From contig DATJYK010000312.1 in NCBI GenBank assembly GCA_035578005.1, positions 1-34,427 on the forward strand: a stretch of 34,427 nt of DNA, read 5' to 3'. Each line of letters starts with the position of its first letter. The stretch's first letter is position 1. Below are positions 1 through 8,162 of this stretch, in pieces. The stretch is from Gp13-AA77 sp035578005. Its GTDB lineage: Bacteria; Acidobacteriota; Terriglobia; UBA7540. Below the pieces are notes generated by a model, which was not told the origin of the DNA, searched no databases, and saw nothing but the letters and a program-made list of their open reading frames with translations. Position numbers and translations under genes: made by a program.

Positions 1-139
1 GAGAGTTTGGGTAAATCCGTTCGCTGCGCTCAGGACAGGTTTAAGCTTGAACCGATCCGAGTCGAAAATGCGAGCGCGGCGGTCAATGTTGGCCGTGAGG
101 AAGTGAACATGTTTCTCGCCGTAATAATGGCTTCGCGCA

Positions 140-311
140 CATGCTCAGTTTAGCTCGGGCCAGCGCGGTGTGAACTTGCGTCAGCAGCACAAGCTCAAGC
201 TTCCCGACGCCATCATCGCCGCAACCGCTCTTGAGAGCCGACGCTACTCTGATTACCGACGATGCCCAACTCCGGAAGCTCGCTGCAGTGACGAGCGTCG
301 GCATCAGTTGA
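140..311 (+). pseudogene. Frameshifted remnant of a PIN-domain (VapC-like) protein
   Basis: Read forward, 188-232 encodes HKLKLPDAIIAATAL, the typical C-terminal motif of PIN-domain RNases (the conserved Asp of 'lpDa.iaatAl'). About one base is lost near 233-237, after which another frame continues with ADATLITDDAQLRKLAAV and stops at 309-311. That is the usual PIN ending, with a conserved Asp after 'LIT'. No intact start or upstream acidic residues were found, so it is a decayed fragment of a toxin-type gene. No antitoxin partner is visible. The call rests on the motif alone. Confidence 0.6.
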
Positions 312-944
312 TCCCCGCGGGCGGCGAGTGTGGTGCGTGGTGGTCATGATTCAGCGCCGCTTGCGACGAACGCGGGTGGCGCATACGTGTCCAGTTTGCA
401 TGTGCGCGCCTTATCAAGCGAGTGCAGCGCAGAGGTGCGCGGAGTTTGCGTTCCTCTGCGGCTTTTCGTAAAGATCATGGGCGCCTCAAAGGCGTGTGCG
501 CTCATCGGCGAGCAGTGAGACGCGGTTGATTGTGCTAATCCGCTCGCTGTCGCGGGCGCCTCGCCTACGTTTCCTGGTAATCGCGCACGCTGGACCACGG
601 CCCGGCGCCGGAGTCGCGACGGGTGCGCGATCATAATCCCCGAACAGCCGCGGAGGAGGGCAAACTGCGCCCACCTCTGCGCCACCTGGGTTCCTGCCAG
701 CCGCGACCTGACATCTCGGTTGCCTCGGTAGGTTTCCCGCCTAGCGGTTAGACTCACCAAGATTCATCTCAAGCCAACCTTCTAATACGCCGATGGACAA
801 TACAGAACCTGGTTGAGGCACTGCCGACCTACGAGTCGTGGCGGAGGCCTCCAGGGCGTTCGAAAGATCACAAGACGCGCAGGGGGGGTTCTCGGTGATC
901 TCACAGTAGTGAGTTCTTCTTCGCAATCCGAGACGAAGCGAACC
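312..944. other. Non-coding stretch before the pseudopilin genes
   Basis: I see no convincing gene on either strand. The open frames here lack family motifs and good ribosome sites. The promoter of the pseudopilin operon should lie in the distal part, but I could not identify convincing -35/-10 boxes. Confidence 0.4.
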
Positions 945-1502
945 ATGAGTAACACCCAAACCCGACACATGATGAGCCCGCTCAAACAGTGGTGGCACGC
1001 GGCACCGGCGGCGGTGCGCCTGAAGGCCGTGTCGAAGGCCAAACGGATCGGCGCCCGTGCCCGCGGGGAAAAAGGCCAGGCGATTATTGAGTTCGCCTTC
1101 GTGATGCCGGTGCTCTTCACCCTCGTGTTCGGCGTGATCGTCTTTGGGATTGCACTCAACAACTATCTGGTGCTGACCAATGCCACCGACATCAGCGCGC
1201 AGCAGCTTTCCATCAGCCGGGGGCAGACCACGGATCCCTGCAACACGGTGGTGCAAGCGTTCTATTCAGCCGCGCCCAACCTCACGCAAAGCAGCCTCAC
1301 CTTCTCGTACACGCTGAACGGTACATCCTACAGCGGGACCTCATGCAGCAGCAGCAGCACCACCACGGGGGCCGCTGGAAATCTGGTGTCGGGCCAGACG
1401 GCGCAGCTAACGGTGACCTACCCTTGCAACCTTCAGTTCTTCGGATTCAACCCGGCTTCGGGCTGCACCCTCACGGCCAAGGTCTCGGAGGTGGTGCAAT
1501 GA
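945..1502 (+). CDS. TadE-like minor pseudopilin
   Basis: This is a 185-residue TadE-family protein, a minor pseudopilin of Tad/Flp pilus systems that sits in the inner membrane and is processed like a prepilin. A basic N-terminal segment of about 40 residues is followed by the pseudopilin motif EKG/QAIIEF near residues 42-50, with Glu at +5 after the Gly. A hydrophobic helix (about 51-72) comes next, then a Ser/Thr/Cys-rich extracytoplasmic domain. The frame is open further upstream, to 813. I chose the ATG at 945 because the upstream residues do not resemble a TadE N-terminus; no strong Shine-Dalgarno decides the start. The stop overlaps the start of the next gene (ATGA), so the two are probably translationally coupled. 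Confidence 0.85.
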   Translation: MSNTQTRHMMSPLKQWWHAAPAAVRLKAVSKAKRIGARARGEKGQAIIEFAFVMPVLFTLVFGVIVFGIALNNYLVLTNATDISAQQLSISRGQTTDPCNTVVQAFYSAAPNLTQSSLTFSYTLNGTSYSGTSCSSSSTTTGAAGNLVSGQTAQLTVTYPCNLQFFGFNPASGCTLTAKVSEVVQ

Positions 1503-2917
1503 GCCGAGCGAGTGAATTGCGGGCCCGCCTGTCGCGCGAGAGTCAGGGCGGTCAGGCTCTGGTCCTGATGGTGCTTACCATCGTCGGTCTGCTCTCAACG
1601 GCAGCCTTCGTGGTTGATATCGGCGCTCTTTATCTATCCCGTCAGCAGCTCATTGCGGCTACCGACGCGGCAGCGTTGGCGGGAGGCGCTGCAATTCCCA
1701 ACGGCGACGCAACCAGCGTAGCGACTCAGTACAGCGCCGCCTCCGGGGAACTGAACAACTATCCGAACCTACAGAGCGTTTTGGTGACGCCGACTTTGAA
1801 GTGCCTGACGTCCACCGGACTCGGGCTTCCCCCTTGCAGCGTGTACGGCAGCCAGACGGCGGCCAACGCGATCCAGGTGACGGAAACCGCCACCGTGGGG
1901 ACGTTCTTCGCCAAAATATTTGGAGTCAATTCCGTCGCCCTTTCGGCCACCGCCACTGCAAGCGCCAAGGGCGGCTCGGGCAGCGCCTACAGTGTGATGC
2001 TGGTGCTCGACACCACGGCGTCGATGAATACCAAAGACACTTACTGCAACAATCTCACACAGGAGCAGTGCGCGCTGGGCGGCATCCGCACGCTGCTGGG
2101 CGAGCTCGATCCCTGCTCTGTCAGCCTGGCGACCTGTCCCGCAGCCACCAGTGGCAATGTATCAAGCCCGGTGGATGAGATCGGCCTGATGGTGTTCCCA
2201 GGGCTGACACCCTCCCAGACCTCAGCCTTGGACAACCCGCCCATCCAGGCGCCGACGGCGTCGAAAGATTACACGTGTCCGACGTCGAACCCTTCCACCA
2301 CCTCGTACAACAACAACCCCGGATACTTGATTCTTCCGTTCCAAAGCGACTACCGCACGTCCGACACCGCGACGGCCCTGAACACCGCTTCCAATATCGT
2401 GATCGCCGCGGGTGGAGGTAGCTGCCAGGGAGTGCAGGCTCCGGGCGGCGAAGGCACCTTCTATGCGGGGGCCATCACGGCGGCGCAACAGTACCTGGTG
2501 GCAAATTCAAGGGCTAACGTGAAGAACGTGATGGTGCTCCTCAGCGATGGCGACGCAACGGCTTCGAGTAACCAGATGAAGGGAGGCGCAACGAGTTACC
2601 CGTCCTCGCAGGAGTGCTCCCAGGCGGTCACCGCAGCCAACAACGCCAAGAGTGCTGGAATCTTGATCTACTCCGTTTCCTACGGTTCCGAGACGACGGG
2701 GTGCACCACCGACACCAACCCCACGATTACCCCCTGCCAGACCATGTCGCAGATTGCTTCCACGCCCTTATCGACGTATTTCTTCTCCAACGCGAACTCG
2801 CAAACCGGAACCACGGTTTGCTCCGGAGGGCGGCCAAACAGCGGCCTCACCAGCGTGTTCCAACAGATCGCGGCGGACCTCACGGTGGCCCGGTTGATCC
2901 CCAACAACACAACATAG
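1499..2917 (+). CDS. TadG-like pseudopilin with von Willebrand A domain
   Basis: This 472-residue protein starts with the TadE/TadG N-terminal signature: SQGGQALVLMVLTIVGLLS near 15-33 forms the membrane helix, followed by the conserved LYLSRQQLIAATDAAALAGG segment. From about residue 164 a von Willebrand A-like domain begins. It has a MIDAS-type motif DTTASMN at 171-177 and a later LSDGDAT segment. TadG proteins are thought to be membrane-anchored, surface-exposed accessories of the Tad pilus, and the vWA domain suggests metal-dependent adhesion. The Cys content in the outer part is high. The ATG at 1499 overlaps the preceding tadE stop. The frame is open upstream to 1343, but that part duplicates the preceding gene in another frame. 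Confidence 0.85.
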   Translation: MSRASELRARLSRESQGGQALVLMVLTIVGLLSTAAFVVDIGALYLSRQQLIAATDAAALAGGAAIPNGDATSVATQYSAASGELNNYPNLQSVLVTPTLKCLTSTGLGLPPCSVYGSQTAANAIQVTETATVGTFFAKIFGVNSVALSATATASAKGGSGSAYSVMLVLDTTASMNTKDTYCNNLTQEQCALGGIRTLLGELDPCSVSLATCPAATSGNVSSPVDEIGLMVFPGLTPSQTSALDNPPIQAPTASKDYTCPTSNPSTTSYNNNPGYLILPFQSDYRTSDTATALNTASNIVIAAGGGSCQGVQAPGGEGTFYAGAITAAQQYLVANSRANVKNVMVLLSDGDATASSNQMKGGATSYPSSQECSQAVTAANNAKSAGILIYSVSYGSETTGCTTDTNPTITPCQTMSQIASTPLSTYFFSNANSQTGTTVCSGGRPNSGLTSVFQQIAADLTVARLIPNNTT

Positions 2918-3063
2918 ATGCTCACGGGGAGACCGACGGCCGCATTGTGCCTCATCAGGGTTGGTTTGCCCGGCGGCCGACCAAGAAGTTGACCATTCAA
3001 TGTGGTAATCCTTCCTTTTGTTTATCGCGACCCTCATCAAGACAGCGCCTCAAGGCTCGTCTG

Positions 3064-3087
3064 TTAACCAGTCGGTTAGAGTATAAT
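3064..3087 (+). promoter_or_regulatory. Candidate -10 box with adjacent dyad
   Basis: A perfect TATAAT lies at 3082-3087, directly preceded by a small dyad TAACC-AGTC-GGTTA (3065-3078). The dyad spans where a regulator could sit between -10 and -35. No good -35 is visible. It would place a transcription start at the first GTG of the next gene. This is an inference from motifs only. Confidence 0.3.
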
Positions 3088-3094
3088 TAACTGT

Positions 3095-3778
3095 GTGGTG
3101 ACCCTTGGTGAGGTGGCCGTGACCGTCAGGAGCCCAAGTGAGCCTGGACTGCACCGCTGGCTGAGGCACTTCACCAGTGCATCGCCTAGCAGGCTGCGGA
3201 AAAACTCGTCCAGCCTGTCATTCCGAGGAGCCGCAGGCGACGAGGAATCTCGTAGTGGCTTTAGTTTCAGAGCGAGATTTCTCGCTAGGCTCGAAATGAC
3301 ATGGTTCCGAGCTGTTTTTCCGCAGCCTGCTAGAGCGTGCGCAGAGGATGAACGTGGCGCCAGCATCCTTGAAGTAGCTTTGCTGCTTCCCGTGCTTTTG
3401 CTGGTGCTCGTCGGAGTGATCGACTTTGGCCGGGCCTACTACTTGAGCAGCGAGGTATCCGCGGCGGCCAGCGCGGGAGCCCTTTACGGCAGCCAGAACA
3501 CGACGGCGGCCCAAGACACCACCGGGATCAAAACGGCGGCCCTCGCCGGCGCCCCCAACGTGAGCGGCATGACCGTTCCCACGGTTTCCATCGCCTGCCA
3601 ATGCTCGGGCAGCACAGCGTCCGTCTCCTGCAGCAGTCCGGGCTGCAGCGGCTCCAGCCACATGATCGAGTGGCTCACCGTGGGCACGAGCGCCACCTAC
3701 AAGCCGCTGCTGCCCTATCCGGGGATTCCCTCATCGATCACTCTGGCGGGACAGGCCACCCTGCGCGTGAGTCAGTAG
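3095..3778 (+). CDS. TadE-like minor pseudopilin carrying an in-frame palindromic insertion
   Basis: The recognisable TadE part begins with AEDERG/ASILEVALLLP: Glu at +5 after Gly, then a hydrophobic helix and VIDFGRAYY. An extracytoplasmic Ser/Cys-rich domain ends at 3778. The N-terminal region is odd because codons 32-79 come from a palindromic repeat (3186-3333) inserted without breaking the frame. The start is uncertain. In-frame GTG codons exist at 3095, 3098 and 3119, all before the repeat, and an ATG at 3296 lies inside it. Starting at 3296 gives a 160-residue protein with a normal-length TadE leader. I list the longest frame. The next tadE gene begins 2 bases after the stop. Confidence 0.75.
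   Translation: MVTLGEVAVTVRSPSEPGLHRWLRHFTSASPSRLRKNSSSLSFRGAAGDEESRSGFSFRARFLARLEMTWFRAVFPQPARACAEDERGASILEVALLLPVLLLVLVGVIDFGRAYYLSSEVSAAASAGALYGSQNTTAAQDTTGIKTAALAGAPNVSGMTVPTVSIACQCSGSTASVSCSSPGCSGSSHMIEWLTVGTSATYKPLLPYPGIPSSITLAGQATLRVSQ
3186..3333. mobile_element. Palindromic repeat inserted in tadE, ends CTAG
   Basis: Inverted ends CTAGCAGGCTGCGGAAAAAC (from 3186) and the complement ending CTAG at 3333 match over about 23 bases. A second, inner inverted pair is TGTCATTCCGAG / CTCGAAATGACA. Counting one CTAG as target duplication, the insert is 144 bp, exactly 48 codons. Removing it leaves an open frame reading ASPRACAEDERG. No transposase is encoded. A MITE- or REP-like element is the likely class. 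Confidence 0.7.
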
Positions 3779-3780
3779 CC

Positions 3781-4290
3781 ATGAAATCCAGGAGTAAAAG
3801 CGCCCGCGGCAGTTCTCTTATCGAGTTCGCACTGGTTCTAACGGTTCTATTCATGGTGATTTTCGGGATTATCGACTTCAGCCGCGCTGCTTATACTTAC
3901 AACTTCCTATCCGGCGCCGCCACTGCCGGGGCACGATACGCCATGGTGCGTGGGGCGACGTGCACCACCTGGACCACGGCGTGCCCCGCAGCCGCGTCCG
4001 ACGTCACCAGCTACGTCCAAGGTATTGTTCCCGGCGGAATTCCTGTAACCAGTGCGTCAACCTGTCCGGCCAACCCTTCGAGCACTGCAGGGGCGCTCTC
4101 GGTGTGCGCCACTTGGCCGGGCACGGGTGGCAATGGAGCCGCATGCGTTGAAACCAGCGGCAAAAGTAACACCCCAGGTTGCGTTGTGCAGGTGCAAGTG
4201 CAATATGCCTTCAAGTTCAGCCTTCCGTTCCTGCCCCGCTCGTCGACCTACACCATGACGGCAACCTCGCAAACCGTCATCTCTCAGTAG
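3781..4290 (+). CDS. TadE-like minor pseudopilin
   Basis: A 169-residue TadE-family pseudopilin. After a short basic leader (MKSRSKSARG) comes SSLIEFALVLTVLFMVIFGI, with Glu at +5 after the Gly, then IDFSRAAY and a Ser/Thr/Cys-rich outer domain. It starts 2 bases after the stop of the preceding tadE gene, so the two belong to one transcript and probably one complex. The frame is open upstream to 3601, but that region is the preceding gene read in another frame; the ATG at 3781 gives a standard leader. It is the third TadE paralogue in the cluster. Multiple minor pseudopilins are common in Tad loci. Confidence 0.87.
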   Translation: MKSRSKSARGSSLIEFALVLTVLFMVIFGIIDFSRAAYTYNFLSGAATAGARYAMVRGATCTTWTTACPAAASDVTSYVQGIVPGGIPVTSASTCPANPSSTAGALSVCATWPGTGGNGAACVETSGKSNTPGCVVQVQVQYAFKFSLPFLPRSSTYTMTATSQTVISQ

Positions 4291-4724
4291 GGTGAGTGGC
4301 CCGTTTTCTCTGCTCAGGCCGCTGACAGCGAAGCCGGTCCGCAGAGCCTAAGCATGGAATCCGGACATTAGGAAGTTAGCCAGACAGTTGAGTAACAATG
4401 GAGTATTGACAGCACAGTATAACGCTTATAGTATACAGCAGTCATTGCTGAGCTTTGAGGAGGGCCGCCGCGCGCAGCAGAACTCGAACCGGAACGTACA
4501 GACTGATCCGTACAAGCAGCGTCTGCGCACCCAGCGAGGTCGCATTTGCGAGCCTGGACCGCGATGTTTACGACTTGGCGATGAGGTCCCTCTCCAGCGA
4601 GGCAGTGCCCAAGCCGATGGTATTTGAGAGGGCGCTGCGGGTAGCAAGGCGAAACGACGGTTGGGAAATCAAGAGATAGCTTAGTTCGCAGATTCCAGGT
4701 CGATTTTGGGAACTTCCCACGACG
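4291..4724. other. Intergenic region before the sigma-54 activator
   Basis: No convincing gene. A 74-codon frame (TTG at 4455 to 4679) follows a GAGGAGG stretch but shows no family motif, so I leave it out. A sigma-70-like promoter lies at 4406-4434. No clear terminator was seen after the pseudopilin gene. Confidence 0.35.
4406..4434 (+). promoter_or_regulatory. Sigma-70-type promoter candidate for the sigma-54 activator
   Basis: A perfect -35 TTGACA (4406-4411) is followed, 17 bases later, by TAGTAT (4429-4434); TATAGT overlaps it. The leader to the next start would be about 285 bases. Confidence 0.4.
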
Positions 4725-6164
4725 ATGAGTGACGACGAAACCATTCGCGTGTGCTTCGATACGCCCGACGCCGGCTTCGGCCAGGTCGTGGGCCGCGCTC
4801 TAGGGCCCGGCTTCGAGGTGGAGACGAACGCCATTTCCACCCGCGGCGGCGCGCGTGTGCGGCGGAGGGAGTTTGACGGCGTGCTGCTGGACCTCAGGGC
4901 CGCAGGCAGCGGCCCGGAAGCGGAGTCAGCTCTGGCGCACTTTCTCGACCAGCTTCGCCAGGCGGGCCTGAACCCTCCGGTGATCGTCATCGTGGGTGAC
5001 GATGATCCCATGCTGGTGTGCAGCTTGATCGAGAAGGGCGCCTACGACGCGGTATCGAACCCTCCCAACGTGATGGAGCTACGCTTGCTGCTTCGCCGCG
5101 CCCACCGGCTTCATCGCATGGAAGCCCAACTGCGTCAGTTGAGGTCCGAACTGCCCGCTGCGGGCCGGCTCGACGAGCTCATCGGCGTCACCGAGAACAT
5201 GCAGCGAACCTTCGCCCTGGCGCGGAAAGTGGCGCCCTGTGACGTTACCGTATTCCTAACCGGCGAGACGGGCACCGGCAAAAGCATGCTGGCGCGCGCC
5301 ATTCATCGCCTGAGCCCGCGGAGCGCAGCCCAATTTGTCCCTTTTTCCTGCGCCAACCTTCCGGAGAATCTCGCTGAAGACGAGCTTTTTGGCCATGAGC
5401 GCGGCGCCTTCACGGGCGCGGTGGCTTTGCGGCGCGGGCGGTTCGAGGTGGCCGACGAGGGTACGCTGTTCCTCGATGAGGTCGCTGACTTGCCGCTGGG
5501 GCTGCAGGCCAAGCTGTTGCGCGTGCTCCAGGAAAGGACTTTCGAGCGGCTGGGCAGCAATTCATCTTTAACGGTCAACGTCCGGTTGGTCTGCGCCACC
5601 CATCGCAACCTGGAGGAGATGGTGAAGCGCGGCGAGTTTCGCGAAGACCTCTATTACCGTCTTAACGTCATTCAGCTTCACCTGCCGCCGCTGCGCGAGC
5701 GGCGGGCCGAAATCGCCGTATTAGCCCAGCACTTTGTGGAGCGCTTCAGCCGCGAGTTCGGGAGCAAAGCGAGAAGTCTCTCCGCGGTGGCGGTTCGGGC
5801 GCTGGAGGATTACGCCTGGCCGGGCAACGTTCGCGAGCTTGAAAACGTGATTCAGCGCGCCGTGGTGCTGGCGGAGGGCCCGGCGATTGAAATCTGGGAC
5901 CTGCCCCCGAACATGCAGACCGGCATGGAGCCGCCCGCGGGCCTGCATTCTTATGAGGATGAGATTCGCGACTTCAAGCGGCGGCTGATCGTTCGCACCC
6001 TTCGCGAGTGCGGCGGGAACAAAGCGGAGACGGCCCGCGTGCTCAGCGTGGCGCGCGGCTACCTGCATCGCCTCATCAACGATCTCAAGATTCAGTCCGA
6101 GGAGATCGCTCCCGCCGTCCCTGATTCCGAGGCTGACGAGAAGCTGAGTCCCGCGGTCATGTAA
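4725..6164 (+). CDS. Sigma-54-dependent activator (NtrC type) with degenerate receiver
   Basis: A 479-residue enhancer-binding protein that should open sigma-54 promoters. Residues 7-125 are receiver-like: VLLDLR places an Asp at 56. The usual acidic pair at the end of strand 1 is reduced to one Asp, and the conserved Lys position reads VSNPP, so classical phosphorylation control is doubtful. The AAA+ domain has Walker A GETGTGKS (180-187), the sigma-54 contact loop GAFTGA (227-232) and Walker B TLFLDE (247-252). It also has REDLYYRLNV and WPGNVRELEN. A Fis-type helix-turn-helix lies at about 422-452 (GGNKAETARVLSVARGYLHR). It stands between the pseudopilin genes and the toroid gene. A sigma-54-like element before flp (16836) is a plausible target. 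Confidence 0.92.
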   Translation: MSDDETIRVCFDTPDAGFGQVVGRALGPGFEVETNAISTRGGARVRRREFDGVLLDLRAAGSGPEAESALAHFLDQLRQAGLNPPVIVIVGDDDPMLVCSLIEKGAYDAVSNPPNVMELRLLLRRAHRLHRMEAQLRQLRSELPAAGRLDELIGVTENMQRTFALARKVAPCDVTVFLTGETGTGKSMLARAIHRLSPRSAAQFVPFSCANLPENLAEDELFGHERGAFTGAVALRRGRFEVADEGTLFLDEVADLPLGLQAKLLRVLQERTFERLGSNSSLTVNVRLVCATHRNLEEMVKRGEFREDLYYRLNVIQLHLPPLRERRAEIAVLAQHFVERFSREFGSKARSLSAVAVRALEDYAWPGNVRELENVIQRAVVLAEGPAIEIWDLPPNMQTGMEPPAGLHSYEDEIRDFKRRLIVRTLRECGGNKAETARVLSVARGYLHRLINDLKIQSEEIAPAVPDSEADEKLSPAVM

Positions 6165-6186
6165 CCTATCCTGTTAGATCAAAGCC

Positions 6187-7176
6187 ATGGATGGTCCTCG
6201 AGACTCCCTCGGTTACACGGCAGCCTGCGCCGTGTCGGCTCAGGGCTTCGCGGAAGCCCGCTGTCTTCCCCTCCTGCTGAGCAGCCAAAACGCGGACGGT
6301 GGATGGGGATACTCTGCCCGAGCCCGAAGCGGCACCGAGGTTACATCCTGGGCCCTCATGACGCTTCATTCCGTCCGGGAAGCATCTTGTGACGAAGCTG
6401 CGCTGCGCGGGCTGCGCTGGCTCTGCCAGGCGCAGTTGCCCGACGGCTCGTGGCCCGCGTATGTGGGCCAAAGCACGGGCTGCTGGGCAACCTCGCTCGC
6501 CTGCCTCGCACTACATCTTCAAGCTCAGTCGCCTGCTGCGGTAGCGAGGGGTCTGGCTTGGCTCGTGAAATCCTGGCCGAGCGAGGGAAGCCTCTGGTGG
6601 CAGTTGAGAACCCGATTGCTGGGAGACTCCTCCGTGGTGCGGCAAGACAGCTCGCTTCGTGGTTGGGGTTGGACGCCTGGCGCGGCGAGCTGGGTTGAAC
6701 CCACGTCATACGCACTGATTGTTTTGCACTGTGTTGCGGGTGAGTCTCGTCCAGCCGATGCGGACGAGCGCGTGCGCTTGGCCGAAGCCATGCTCGATGA
6801 CCGCATGTGCCCTGGGGGCGGCTGGAACAGCGGTAACCCTCGCGTGTACGGCGTTGCGGGTGTGCCTCGGGTGGGCCCGACCGTGTGGGCGCTGCTCGCC
6901 CTGCGGCATGTTGACGCGAACACCAGGAGGCAAAGCAGCCTGGATTGGCTGGAAGGCGAGTATCCGAAAGCAGGCGGCGCAGGCTCGCTGAGCCTGGCGC
7001 ACCTGTGCTTGCAGGCTTACGGTCGTCCGGTGCCGCCGCTTGAACCCGCGCTGTGGGCTCTCTACGAGCGGAATCAATTCCTCGGGAACCTGCTGGCATT
7101 TTGTTGGGCCGCGATCGCCCTGAGCGGCAAGCCCATCTTCCTTGCGTTGGGTGAGGCGAAGGGTGTTGGCCCATGA
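6187..7176 (+). CDS. Squalene-cyclase/prenyltransferase-like alpha-alpha toroid protein
   Basis: A 329-residue protein made of alpha-toroid repeats of the squalene-hopene cyclase/prenyltransferase type. QW-like motifs are visible: QNADGGW (34-40), QLPDGSW (83-89) and CPGGGW (208-213). Helical partners such as TEVTSWALMTL, GCWATSLACLAL, EPTSYALIVL and GPTVWALLAL sit between them. It is about half the length of a true squalene-hopene cyclase, and I find no DxDD catalytic motif, so a cyclase activity is not supported. No signal peptide is evident. The stop overlaps the next start (ATGA), tying it to the DUF362 gene. It may bind an isoprenoid or act as a scaffold; this is inference. Confidence 0.75.
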   Translation: MDGPRDSLGYTAACAVSAQGFAEARCLPLLLSSQNADGGWGYSARARSGTEVTSWALMTLHSVREASCDEAALRGLRWLCQAQLPDGSWPAYVGQSTGCWATSLACLALHLQAQSPAAVARGLAWLVKSWPSEGSLWWQLRTRLLGDSSVVRQDSSLRGWGWTPGAASWVEPTSYALIVLHCVAGESRPADADERVRLAEAMLDDRMCPGGGWNSGNPRVYGVAGVPRVGPTVWALLALRHVDANTRRQSSLDWLEGEYPKAGGAGSLSLAHLCLQAYGRPVPPLEPALWALYERNQFLGNLLAFCWAAIALSGKPIFLALGEAKGVGP

Positions 7177-8162
7177 GTCTCAGGTCCAGCGCCCTTCAGC
7201 CGCCTTTCGCGCGCCCGCCTTCCACGGTCGCCATCCGGCGAGCTTCAGACTATCAAGCCGACCTGACGGGCCTAATTTCTGAAACCCTGTGCCAGCTTGG
7301 AGTGGCCGTACGCGGAAAGAGTGTGCTGCTGAAGCCGAATTTTGTGGAGCCGGATCCGGACGGTGTGATCAATACTCATCCCGCGGTTGTGTCCGCGGCG
7401 CGCGAAAGCTTCCTGCTTCTGGGGGCGCGCGAGGTCAAAGTGGGTGAAGGCCCGGGCCACGAACGCGACACCGAAGCCATCCTCGAAACGATCCGGTTGC
7501 GGGACTACTTGGGACCATTGTCCGGCGTCTTCGTTGACCTGAACCTGGACGACGTTGCGCCCATAGCCTTGGTCACACACGCTTCGAGCCTTCGAGAGCT
7601 CTACTTTCCGAAGACTGTCCTCAGCGCGGATTTCGTGGTCTCAATGCCGAAGCTCAAAACGCATCACTGGGTGGGCGCGACGCTCTCGCTAAAAAATATG
7701 TTCGGCATCGTGCCCGGAAGCTGTTACGGCTGGCCGAAGAATGCGCTGCATTGGGCAGGCATCACACAGGCGATTCTGGATATCAACGCAACCGTTCGGC
7801 CGGACTTCGCGATTGTCGATGGCATCGTGGGCATGGAAGGCAATGGGCCCATCCAAGGCGCAGCCAAGCCGTGCGGCATCCTCGTGATGGGAGATGATCC
7901 GGTAGCCGTGGACGCCACGTGCGCTCGTGTGATGGGCCTGGTTCCGGAGCGCATCGACTATCTCAAGAAAGCTGGAGGCCTGCTTGGCCACCTCAGCGCA
8001 GACAAGATCCGCCAGCTCGGGGAGAGTGTCGCGAGCGTGAGAACTCCGTTCGCAGTTCTCGATGCGTTTCGCGGACTGAGGGACAAGCAGCACGGGCTTG
8101 CGGCCCACGCTGCCACGGGCTTCTCGAAACTCAATGGGCTGAATTCCGATGGCAACCCCTGA
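7173..8162 (+). CDS. DUF362 family protein
   Basis: A 329-residue protein matching the DUF362 pattern: VLLKPNFVEPDPDGVINTHP near residues 50-69, then KVGEGPGHERDT, DFVVSMPKLKTHHWVGATLS, LKNMFGIVPG, and a late VMGDDPVAVDATCARVMGL. The biochemical role of DUF362 is not established; some relatives carry Fe-S cluster domains, but no Cys-rich cluster is present here. It overlaps the toroid gene by 4 bases and the next membrane-protein gene by 14 bases, which suggests a tightly coupled operon whose products may act on the same substrate. No membrane segment is obvious. Confidence 0.87.
   Translation: MSLRSSALQPPFARPPSTVAIRRASDYQADLTGLISETLCQLGVAVRGKSVLLKPNFVEPDPDGVINTHPAVVSAARESFLLLGAREVKVGEGPGHERDTEAILETIRLRDYLGPLSGVFVDLNLDDVAPIALVTHASSLRELYFPKTVLSADFVVSMPKLKTHHWVGATLSLKNMFGIVPGSCYGWPKNALHWAGITQAILDINATVRPDFAIVDGIVGMEGNGPIQGAAKPCGILVMGDDPVAVDATCARVMGLVPERIDYLKKAGGLLGHLSADKIRQLGESVASVRTPFAVLDAFRGLRDKQHGLAAHAATGFSKLNGLNSDGNP

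Noticed and set aside
741..1256. Minus-strand frame over the first tadE gene
   Set aside because: It overlaps a gene with a clear pseudopilin signature and shows no recognisable domain.
4455..4679. A 74-codon frame after a GAGGAGG stretch
   Set aside because: TTG start overlaps the supposed ribosome site, the N-terminal half is Arg-rich low complexity, and no family is recognised. Possible but not supported.
6187..7176. Calling the toroid protein a squalene-hopene cyclase
   Set aside because: It is half the length and lacks the DxDD catalytic motif; only the toroid repeats match.
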